DNA of 64,000 nt from Cupriavidus basilensis (GTDB lineage Bacteria > Pseudomonadota > Gammaproteobacteria > Burkholderiales > Burkholderiaceae). Location: NCBI RefSeq assembly GCF_000876015.1, contig NZ_BBQM01000020.1:186001-250000 (forward strand), read 5' to 3'. This document shows positions 33,730-41,961 of the stretch, piece after piece (position 1 is the first letter of the stretch; each line of letters begins with the position of its first letter). A model generated the notes under the pieces. The model had not been told where the DNA came from and did no database searches. It worked only from the letters and a program-made list of their open reading frames with translations. Made by a program: the position numbers and the translations under genes.

Positions 33730-35268
33730 ATGAAGCCGATCTGGATAGTCGACGACGATCAATCAATCCGCTGGGTTCTTGAGAAAGCCCTTGCCCGTGA
33801 AAGCCTGCTCTCGCGCAGCTTTACCAACGTGCGCGATGTCCTCGCCGCGCTGGAAGACGACGAGCCGCAAGTCCTGATCTCCGATATCCGCATGCCCGGC
33901 GGTTCCGGCCTGGATCTGCTGCAGGCGCTCAAGGCGCGCCATCCGGGGCTGCCCGTCATCGTGATGACGGCCTACTCCGACCTCGACAGCGCGGTGGCGG
34001 CGTTCCAGGGCGGCGCCTTCGAATACCTGGCCAAGCCGTTCGACGTGGACAAGGCGGTCGAGCTGATCCGCCGCGCGCTGCAGGAAAGCCTGCGCGAGGA
34101 GGAGATGGAAGACCGCCTGGTCGACGCGCCCGAGATTCTCGGCCAGGCGCCGGCCATGCAGGACGTGTTCCGCGCCATCGGCCGCCTGTCGCAGTCCAAC
34201 GTGACCGTGCTGATCACCGGCGAGTCCGGCACCGGCAAGGAACTGGTGGCGCAGGCGCTGCACAAGCACAGCCCGCGCGCCAACGGCCCGTTCATCGCGC
34301 TGAACACCGCGGCCATCCCCAAGGACCTGCTCGAATCCGAGCTGTTCGGCCACGAGCGCGGCGCCTTCACCGGCGCGCAGACCATGCGCCGCGGCCGCTT
34401 CGAGCAGGCCGAGGGCGGCACGCTGTTCCTCGACGAAATCGGCGACATGCCGTTCGACCTGCAGACGCGCCTGCTGCGCGTGCTGTCCGACGGCAATTTC
34501 TACCGCGTGGGCGGCCACAATCCGCTGCGCGCCAACGTGCGCGTGATCGCCGCCACCCACCAGAACCTGGAGACGCGCGTCAAGGAAGGGCTGTTCCGCG
34601 AGGACTTGTTCCACCGCCTCAACGTGATCCGCCTGCGCCTGCCGCCGCTGCGCGAGCGGCCCGAGGACATCACGCTGCTGGCGCGCCATTTCCTGCAGAA
34701 GAGCGCCAAGGAACTGGGCGTGGAGCCCAAGCGCATGTCGGACGAGGCGCTGGCCTACGTCAGCACGCTGCCGTTCCCCGGCAACGTGCGCCAGCTCGAG
34801 AACCTGTGCAACTGGCTGACCGTGATGGCGCCGGCCCAGACCATCGAGGTCAAGGACCTGCCGCGCGAGATGATCGGCGGCGGCTCGGGCAGCAACGGCA
34901 CCGGCACGGCGAGCGGCATCGCGCGGGCGCCGGAGGCGCGCGACGACACCGACGGCCACGACGCGGTGGACTACGGCGCCGCGCCGAGCGTCATCACCAC
35001 CGAGCCGGACGGCGCGCTGTCCTTTGCCGGCCGCGTCGCGTCGGCCGGCGCGATGGCGGGCTGGGAAAACCTGCTGGCCGGCGAGGCGCGCGCGATGCTC
35101 GAATCGGGCCAGCCGGAGGTGATGGACGCGCTCACGCGCCGCTTCGAGAAGGCGGTGCTGGAGGCGGCGCTGGGCGTGACGCGCGGGCGCCGGGTCGAGG
35201 CGGCCACGCGCCTGGGCATCGGGCGCAATACGATCACGCGCAAGCTGCAGGAGCTGGGCTTCGACTGA
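33730..35268 (+). CDS. ntrC: Nitrogen regulation response regulator NtrC (NR I)
   Basis: NtrC (512 residues from this start) is a sigma-54-dependent enhancer-binding activator. The receiver domain (1-120) has WIVDDDQS and the phosphoacceptor Asp52 in ISDIRMP. The AAA+ domain (about 135-375) has ITGESGTGKE (Walker A), GAFTGA (sigma-54 contact loop) and LFLDEIGD (Walker B). A Gly/Ser/Ala-rich linker of about 80 residues precedes a C-terminal Fis-type helix-turn-helix (EAATRLGIGRNTITRKL). I chose ATG 33730 because it puts the Asp where the family has it. An in-frame ATG at 33703 has a better Shine-Dalgarno sequence (GGAAG) and would add nine residues. Confidence 0.95.
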   Translation: MKPIWIVDDDQSIRWVLEKALARESLLSRSFTNVRDVLAALEDDEPQVLISDIRMPGGSGLDLLQALKARHPGLPVIVMTAYSDLDSAVAAFQGGAFEYLAKPFDVDKAVELIRRALQESLREEEMEDRLVDAPEILGQAPAMQDVFRAIGRLSQSNVTVLITGESGTGKELVAQALHKHSPRANGPFIALNTAAIPKDLLESELFGHERGAFTGAQTMRRGRFEQAEGGTLFLDEIGDMPFDLQTRLLRVLSDGNFYRVGGHNPLRANVRVIAATHQNLETRVKEGLFREDLFHRLNVIRLRLPPLRERPEDITLLARHFLQKSAKELGVEPKRMSDEALAYVSTLPFPGNVRQLENLCNWLTVMAPAQTIEVKDLPREMIGGGSGSNGTGTASGIARAPEARDDTDGHDAVDYGAAPSVITTEPDGALSFAGRVASAGAMAGWENLLAGEARAMLESGQPEVMDALTRRFEKAVLEAALGVTRGRRVEAATRLGIGRNTITRKLQELGFD

Positions 35269-35307
35269 GCCGCGCGCCGGCTGCGCGCCGGGCCGCGGGA
35301 AAAGAGG

Positions 35308-35360
35308 CGGGCGGGCCGGGCGCCGATCCGACAGGATCGGCCTCCGGCCCGCCCGTTTCG
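35308..35360 (+). terminator. Long two-step hairpin terminator after ntrC
   Basis: An outer stem (35308-35319 with 35344-35355) and an inner stem GCCGATCC/GGATCGGC (35322-35329 with 35334-35341) stack around a GACA loop, followed by TTTCGCTTGTC. It separates ntrC from the convergent HAD gene. Confidence 0.75.
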
Positions 35361-35409
35361 CTTGTCTTGCTTGTTTCGCCTGGCTTGTCTCGTCTGCCGC
35401 GCCGGCGCG

Positions 35410-36201
35410 TCAGCCGCGCGCGGCCAGCAGCAGCTCCGCCATCTCGGCGAAGCCTTCCCCGCCGGCGGCGGCGGTCACGTAGGCGGGCAGGGCGGGCAGC
35501 TGCGGCAGGATGTCGCGGATATTGGCCACGCCGACCGACAGCGGGAAGTGCGCGAACATGGTGGCGTCGTTGGCCGAGTCGCCGATGAACAGCCACTGGT
35601 CGCGCTCGGCGTCGAGGTCCGCGCCCAGCAGCTCGGCCGCGCACAGCCGGCTCATGCTGAGCTTGTCGTGCGCGCCGAACCAGCCGTTGACGTGGATCGA
35701 GCTGACCGTGGCCGTCATGCCGGCCGCGCGCATCAGCGCCACGATCCGCGCCACTTCCGAGGCGGGCAGCGGCGCGACGTCCTCGGCATGGTCGATGGCG
35801 AGGTCGGCGGCGTGCCAGGCCTGGTCGGAGGCCAGCGCGCAGCCCGGCACCGCCTGCACGATGTGCTGGCCGAGCGCGTGGATGCGCGCGAGGTTGGCGG
35901 CGCGCGTGGCGGCGTCGTCCAGGTAGCGCGTCGCCAGCTTGCCGGCGCGCAGGTGGGAATAGAACGCGCCGTTCTCGCCGATGATGGCGTCCACCGGCCA
36001 CAGGCGCGTGAGGATCTCGGCCCAGGCGATGCAGCGGCCCGTGACCGGGATCACGTGCAGGCCGGCCTGCCGGAGGCGGTCCAGTGTCAGGTAAGTCGCC
36101 GCCGGCAGCCTGCCGTCGGTGGTGAGGGTGCCGTCGATGTCGGTCAGCACGCCGCGAACCCGGCGCAGCGCCGGGGCGGAGAGGGTCTGGATGGCTTGCA
36201 T
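35410..36201 (-). CDS. HAD-superfamily (Cof/IIB-type) phosphatase
   Basis: This 263-residue hydrolase has motif I LTDIDGTLT (nucleophile Asp21, acid/base Asp23), motif II VTGRC, and motif IV GDSANDATMF. A cap domain occupies the middle, as in HAD-IIB sugar-phosphate phosphatases. The substrate is unknown. The start at 36201 is only eight bases after a TAGAAT hexamer and lacks a Shine-Dalgarno sequence. It is divergent from the ugp operon, with a Pho-box-like repeat 39 bases upstream, so it may respond to phosphate. Confidence 0.83.
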   Translation of the reverse strand: MQAIQTLSAPALRRVRGVLTDIDGTLTTDGRLPAATYLTLDRLRQAGLHVIPVTGRCIAWAEILTRLWPVDAIIGENGAFYSHLRAGKLATRYLDDAATRAANLARIHALGQHIVQAVPGCALASDQAWHAADLAIDHAEDVAPLPASEVARIVALMRAAGMTATVSSIHVNGWFGAHDKLSMSRLCAAELLGADLDAERDQWLFIGDSANDATMFAHFPLSVGVANIRDILPQLPALPAYVTAAAGGEGFAEMAELLLAARG

Positions 36202-36239
36202 GGTGCCGGATTCTACCCTGTCAAGGCATTGGCAAATCG

Positions 36240-36257
36240 TTGTCATATTATTGTCAT
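36240..36257. promoter_or_regulatory. Pho-box-like tandem repeat 1
   Basis: TTGTCAT (36240-36246), four bases and TTGTCAT (36251-36257) show the 7-4-7 spacing of PhoB sites and match the CTGTCAT consensus at 12 of 14 positions. It lies in the divergent space between the HAD gene and ugpB. Confidence 0.7.
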
Positions 36258-36307
36258 TTAGTGGAATTGCCCGGTTCTCCAATCGCGGCCGGCGGGGTAA
36301 CATCCGG

Positions 36308-36326
36308 CTGTCATAAAAACTGCATA
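36308..36326 (+). promoter_or_regulatory. Pho-box-like repeat 2, proximal to ugpB
   Basis: A perfect CTGTCAT (36308-36314), an A-run and CTGCATA (36320-36326) resemble a Pho box whose second unit is displaced by one base. It ends 52 bases before the ugpB ATG, where PhoB could replace a -35 element. Confidence 0.6.
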
Positions 36327-36378
36327 CAGTCGGACGATTTTTGTCCCACGTCGCGATAGAACAACAGGAGAGTTTCCC

Positions 36379-37695
36379 ATGACCATCAAACGTACCGCGC
36401 TGACCCTCGCCACCTTCGCCATGCTGGCCGTGGCGGGCTCCGCCCATGCTGCCGTGGAGATCCAGTGGTGGCATTCGATGGAAGGTGCGCTCAACGACAA
36501 GGTGAACGCGATCGCCACCGAGTTCAACAACAGCCAGTCCGACTACAAGGTCGTGCCGGTCTACAAGGGCCAGTACGACGAGTCGCTGGCGGCGGGCATC
36601 GCGGCCTACCGCTCGGGCAACGCGCCGGCGATCCTGCAGGTGTTCGAGGTGGGCACGGCCACCATGATGAGCGCCAAGGGCGCCATCAAGCCGGTGGCGG
36701 CGGTCATGAAGGACGCCGGCGAGAAGTTCGACCCCAAGATCTACATCCCCGCGGTGGCCGGCTACTACACGTCGAACAAGGGCGAGATGCTGTCGTTCCC
36801 GTTCAATAGCTCGACCACGATCATGTTCTATAACAAGGACGCCTTCAAGAAGGCCGGGCTGGATCCGAACAAGCCGCCCCTGACGTGGCAGGAAGTGGCG
36901 ACCGACTCCGCCAAGCTCAAGGCCGCCGGCGTCTCCTGCGGCTACACCACCGACTGGCAGTCGTGGGTGCACCTGGAGAGCTTCTCGGCCTGGCACAACA
37001 CGCTGTTCGCCACCGAGAACAACGGCTTCGGCGGCCCCGGCGCGCGCCTGACGTTCAACTCGCCGCTGCACGTCAAGCACATCGCCAACCTGCTCGACAT
37101 GCAGCAGAAGGGCTACTTCGTCTACGGCGGCCGCAAGGACGAGCCCAAGGCCAAGTTCATCGCCGGCCAGTGCGCGATGCTGACCGCCTCCTCGGCGGCG
37201 CTGGCCAACATCCGCAAGAACGCCAAGTTCGACTTCGCCGCGGCGCAGCTGCCCTACGAGCAGGGCGTGCCCGGCGCGCCGCAGAACACCATCATCGGCG
37301 GCGCGTCGCTGTGGGTGATGGGCGGCAAGAAGCCCGCGGAATACAAGGGCGTGGCCAAGTTCTTCACGTTCCTGTCGCGCCCCGAGGTGCAGGCCGACTG
37401 GCACCAGTCGACCGGCTACCTGCCCGTGACCACGGCGGCCTACGAGCTGACCAAGAAGTCCGGCTTCTACGACAAGAACCCGGGCGCCGACGTCGCGGTC
37501 AAGCAGATGATCGTCAAGACCACCGACAAGTCGCGCGGCATCCGCCTGGGCAACTTCCCGCAGATCCGCACCGTGATCGACGAAGAGCTCGAAGCCGTGT
37601 GGACCGGCAAGAAGCAGCCCAAGGAGGCGCTGGACTCGGCCGTGGCGCGCGGCAACGAACTGCTCGAGCGCTTCCAGAAGACGGCCCGCGAGTGA
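36379..37695 (+). CDS. ugpB: sn-glycerol-3-phosphate ABC transporter substrate-binding protein
   Basis: UgpB (438 residues) is the periplasmic receptor for glycerol-3-phosphate and glycerophosphodiesters. The signal peptide ends after SAHA at residue 24. The mature protein starts AVEIQWWHSMEG, a UgpB hallmark, and keeps the conserved NSSTTIMFYNKDAFKKAG and IIGGASLWVMGG segments. CAGGAG lies before the ATG. It heads ugpB-A-E-C-Q, which supplies phosphorus and glycerol during phosphate starvation. Pho-box-like sites lie upstream. Confidence 0.94.
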   Translation: MTIKRTALTLATFAMLAVAGSAHAAVEIQWWHSMEGALNDKVNAIATEFNNSQSDYKVVPVYKGQYDESLAAGIAAYRSGNAPAILQVFEVGTATMMSAKGAIKPVAAVMKDAGEKFDPKIYIPAVAGYYTSNKGEMLSFPFNSSTTIMFYNKDAFKKAGLDPNKPPLTWQEVATDSAKLKAAGVSCGYTTDWQSWVHLESFSAWHNTLFATENNGFGGPGARLTFNSPLHVKHIANLLDMQQKGYFVYGGRKDEPKAKFIAGQCAMLTASSAALANIRKNAKFDFAAAQLPYEQGVPGAPQNTIIGGASLWVMGGKKPAEYKGVAKFFTFLSRPEVQADWHQSTGYLPVTTAAYELTKKSGFYDKNPGADVAVKQMIVKTTDKSRGIRLGNFPQIRTVIDEELEAVWTGKKQPKEALDSAVARGNELLERFQKTARE

Positions 37696-37721
37696 GCGCC
37701 TGAGGTATCGGGTGGATGGAC

Positions 37722-37750
37722 GGCGGAGGCATTGCCTCCGTCTTTGGTTT
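37722..37750 (+). terminator. Hairpin between ugpB and ugpA
   Basis: CGGAGGC (37724-37730) and GCCTCCG (37734-37740) form a tight stem-loop extended by outer pairs, followed by TCTTTGGTTT. Such structures often reduce readthrough or protect the receptor mRNA, so that the binding protein is made in excess over the permease. Confidence 0.5.
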
Positions 37751-37820
37751 GGGCGGCCCGCCAGGGCCGCGGTGTTCCCGACGGATGACTCCCCGCCCGT
37801 GGCGGCGGTCTGGATACGTG

Positions 37821-38702
37821 ATGGAAAAACGGGTCGTATTCCAATCTTCATGGTTGCCTTATCTGCTGGTGCTGCCGCAGATGGCGATCACGCTGGTGTT
37901 CTTCTTCTGGCCCGCGGGGCAGGCCCTGTACCAGTCGGTGCTGCGGCAGGATGCGTTCGGCATCGACCTGCAGTTCGTCGGCCTGGAGAACTTCAGGGAC
38001 CTGTTCGGCGACGCGCAGTACCTGAATTCCTTCCGCGTGACGGCGGTGTTCGCCGTTGGCGTGACGCTGGTCGGGCTGTCGGTGTCGCTGCTGCTCGCGT
38101 ATTTCGCCGACCGCGTGGTGCGCGGCGCGAGCGGCTACAAGCTGCTGCTGATCTGGCCGTATGCGGTGGCGCCGGCGGTGGCGGGGGTGCTGTGGATGTT
38201 CCTGTTCAACCCGACGCTGGGCGTGGTGTCCTATGCCCTGCACGCGTTCGGCGTGAACTGGGACTTCCTGCTCAACAGCAACCAGGCCATGCTGCTGGTG
38301 GTGCTGATCGCGGCGTGGAAGCAGATCAGCTACAACTTCCTGTTCTTCCTGGCGGGGCTGCAGAGCATCCCCAAGCCGCTGATCGAGGCCGCCGCCATCG
38401 ACGGCGCGGGCCCGTGGCGGCGCTTCTGGTCGATCGTGTTCCCGCTGCTGTCGCCGACCACGTTCTTCCTGATGGTCATCAACGTGGTCTACGCGTTCTT
38501 CGACACCTTCGCCATCATCGACGCGGTGACGCACGGCGGCCCCGTGAACGCCACCAACACGCTGGTGTACAAGGTCTACCAGGACGGCTTCCGCGGGCTC
38601 GACATCGGCGGCTCGGCCGCGCAGTCCGTCGTGCTGATGGGGATCGTGATGGTCCTCACGGTGGTGCAGTTCCACTACGTGGAACGCAAGGTGCAGTACT
38701 GA
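37821..38702 (+). CDS. ugpA: sn-glycerol-3-phosphate ABC transporter permease UgpA
   Basis: This 293-residue permease has six predicted membrane helices and the EAA loop (LIEAAAIDGAGPWRRFWSIVFP) that contacts UgpC. ATG 37821 gives MEKRVVFQS, the usual short cytoplasmic N-terminus; an upstream in-frame extension is Pro/Arg-rich and unlike the family. It lies 125 bases after ugpB with a hairpin between, and 12 bases before ugpE. Confidence 0.93.
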   Translation: MEKRVVFQSSWLPYLLVLPQMAITLVFFFWPAGQALYQSVLRQDAFGIDLQFVGLENFRDLFGDAQYLNSFRVTAVFAVGVTLVGLSVSLLLAYFADRVVRGASGYKLLLIWPYAVAPAVAGVLWMFLFNPTLGVVSYALHAFGVNWDFLLNSNQAMLLVVLIAAWKQISYNFLFFLAGLQSIPKPLIEAAAIDGAGPWRRFWSIVFPLLSPTTFFLMVINVVYAFFDTFAIIDAVTHGGPVNATNTLVYKVYQDGFRGLDIGGSAAQSVVLMGIVMVLTVVQFHYVERKVQY

Positions 38703-38714
38703 GGGATTGCTGAC

Positions 38715-39563
38715 ATGGTAGAACGACGCCCTTTTCTCGATTTTCTTTCGCACCTCGTGCTGGTGCTCGGCGTGCTGGTGGTGGCCTTTCCGGTCTACGT
38801 GACCTTCGTCGCCTCGACGCTGACCGCCGACGAGGTGCTGCAGGCGCCCATGACGCTGCTGCCGGGCAGCCACCTGCTGGAGAACTACCGCACGGTGCTG
38901 GCCGACGGCGTGGGCAATGCCGCCTCGCCGGTCTCGACGATGATGCTCAACAGCCTGATCATGGCGCTGGGCATCGCGCTGGGCAAGATCGCGATCTCCA
39001 TCATCTCGGCCTTCGCGGTGGTGTACTTCCGCTTCCCGCTGCGCAAGCTGTTCTTCTGGATGATCTTCATGACGCTGATGCTGCCGGTGGAGGTGCGCAT
39101 CCTGCCGACCTACAAGGTGGTGTCGGACCTCGGCATGCTCGACAGCTACTTCGGCCTGACCATCCCGATCATCGCCTCGGCCACCGCGACCTTCCTGTTC
39201 CGCCAGTTCTTCCTGACCATCCCGGACGAGCTGGCCGAGGCCGCGCGCATCGACGGCGCCGGGCCGCTGCGCTTCTTCCGGGACGTGGTGCTGCCGCTGT
39301 CCCGGACCAGCATCGCGGCGCTGTTCGTGATCCAGTTCATCTACGGCTGGAACCAGTACCTGTGGCCGCTGCTGATCACCACGCAGAAGTCGATGACGCC
39401 GGTGGTGGTGGGCGTGACGCAGATGATCTCGCGCTCGGGCGACGCCGCCACCGACTGGAACCTGGTGATGGCCACCGTGATGCTGGCCATGATCCCGCCG
39501 GCGCTGGTGGTGATGCTGATGCAGAAGTGGTTCGTCAAGGGCCTGGTCGAGACCGAGAAATAA
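38715..39563 (+). CDS. ugpE: sn-glycerol-3-phosphate ABC transporter permease UgpE
   Basis: UgpE (282 residues) is the second permease subunit, with six membrane helices and the EAA motif DELAEAARIDGAGPLRFF. The N-terminus MVERRPFLD is typical. It follows ugpA by 12 bases and probably pairs with it in the inner membrane. The 118-base gap to ugpC holds no gene. Confidence 0.94.
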   Translation: MVERRPFLDFLSHLVLVLGVLVVAFPVYVTFVASTLTADEVLQAPMTLLPGSHLLENYRTVLADGVGNAASPVSTMMLNSLIMALGIALGKIAISIISAFAVVYFRFPLRKLFFWMIFMTLMLPVEVRILPTYKVVSDLGMLDSYFGLTIPIIASATATFLFRQFFLTIPDELAEAARIDGAGPLRFFRDVVLPLSRTSIAALFVIQFIYGWNQYLWPLLITTQKSMTPVVVGVTQMISRSGDAATDWNLVMATVMLAMIPPALVVMLMQKWFVKGLVETEK

Positions 39564-39681
39564 GCGGGCGGGCAGGGCGGGGCGCGGGAACGCGCCAGCC
39601 CATGCCCGATAGCGGACGAGCGGCGCGCAACCGGCGCGCCGCCGCGAACAAGCAGCGCACACGCAGCAGGAAAGAATCGCA

Positions 39682-40785
<1,104 letters not shown>

Positions 40786-40798
40786 AGGAGCCCGCGCC

Positions 40799-41569
40799 AT
40801 GACCCAGACCACGCCCGCGTCCGCAGCCCTCGCCGCCTGGCCCTATCCGCGCCACGTCGCCCACCGCGGCGCCGGCAAGCTGGCGCCCGAGAACACGCTG
40901 GCGGCATTCCGCCACGGCGCCGGGTTCGGCTACCGCATGTTCGAGTTCGACGTGAAGCTGTCCGGCGACGGCCGCGCCGTGCTGCTGCACGACGCCATGC
41001 TCGAGCGCACCACCAGCGGCCACGGCCGCATCGACGCGCTCACGCTGGGCGAGCTGGCCACGCTCGACGCCGGCAGCTGGCACAGCCCGGTGTACGCCGG
41101 CGAGCCGATTCCCACGCTGGCCGCCATCGCGCGCTATACGCGCGCCAACGGCCTGCACGCCAACATCGAGATCAAGCCGGTGCCCGGCGTGGAATGGCGC
41201 ACCGGCGCGGCGGTGGCGCTGGACGCGCTGGCGCTGTGGGCCGGCAGCGAGGTGCCGCCGCTGCTGTCGTCGTTCTCCGAGACCGCGCTGGAAGCCGCCC
41301 GCGAAGCCGCGCCGGCGCTGCCGCGCGCGCTGCTGCTGGACAAGCTGCCGCCCGACTGGCTGGCGCGGCTGCGCCGGCTGGACTGCGTGGCGCTCGATGC
41401 GAACCATCGCGAGCTCACCGCGGAAGTGATTGAGACGGCGCACGCGGCCGGATTTCGCGTGGCCTGCTACACGGTCAACGATCCGGCGCGCGCGGCCGAG
41501 CTGCTGGGCTGGGGGCTCGATTCGCTGATCACCGACGCGGTCGACCGGATCGCGCCCGACCCGGCCTGA
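40799..41569 (+). CDS. ugpQ: Glycerophosphodiester phosphodiesterase UgpQ
   Basis: UgpQ (256 residues) hydrolyses glycerophosphodiesters to glycerol-3-phosphate and an alcohol. The GDPD signature is intact: HRGAGKLAPENT at the N-terminus (catalytic His), FEFDVKLSGDGRAVLLHD (metal-binding acidic residues and second catalytic His), and IEIKP. No signal peptide is visible, so it acts in the cytoplasm on imported diesters. It starts 13 bases after ugpC with AAGGAG upstream. Confidence 0.94.
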   Translation: MTQTTPASAALAAWPYPRHVAHRGAGKLAPENTLAAFRHGAGFGYRMFEFDVKLSGDGRAVLLHDAMLERTTSGHGRIDALTLGELATLDAGSWHSPVYAGEPIPTLAAIARYTRANGLHANIEIKPVPGVEWRTGAAVALDALALWAGSEVPPLLSSFSETALEAAREAAPALPRALLLDKLPPDWLARLRRLDCVALDANHRELTAEVIETAHAAGFRVACYTVNDPARAAELLGWGLDSLITDAVDRIAPDPA

Positions 41570-41961
41570 TGCGACTTGATGCGGCGCGATGCGCCCTGGC
41601 GCCCGCCGCGGCGGGGGCCGGCGCATCGCGCGCGCGGCCCCGCGAAGCGCGCCAATGCGCCCGCGCCGGCCCCGGCGCGGGCGTTGTTGCAAATGCGTTC
41701 CGCAATACGAAAAGACCCCGGCGGCTTCCGGCAAACGTGCTATTCTTATGCGCAGTGAAGACTTAGGTCCTTCCCCGCACAACTTGCCCTTGCAGGGCAA
41801 TCGCAGCGCTGAAAGAACCGGCACCCATCGCGGTGCCGTTTGCATAAGGTGTTCCGGTTGACCTGAAGAGTTGTTTGCAATCCGCTAACCGGTCAAGCCG
41901 TGTCGCGGAAGGTTGATGAACCCGCTTTACTCCGGCATTCCCGGAGAATAGTGAGCGCCCC
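41570..41961 (+). promoter_or_regulatory. odhA upstream region with leader hairpin
   Basis: These 392 bases contain no gene. The right half should carry the odhA promoter; TATTCT at 41741-41746 is the best -10 candidate, but no convincing -35 is present. CGGCACC (41819-41825) and GGTGCCG (41832-41838) form a perfect 7-bp hairpin around a six-base loop, followed by a short TTTG run. It may be a leader hairpin or weak attenuator. Confidence 0.4.
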
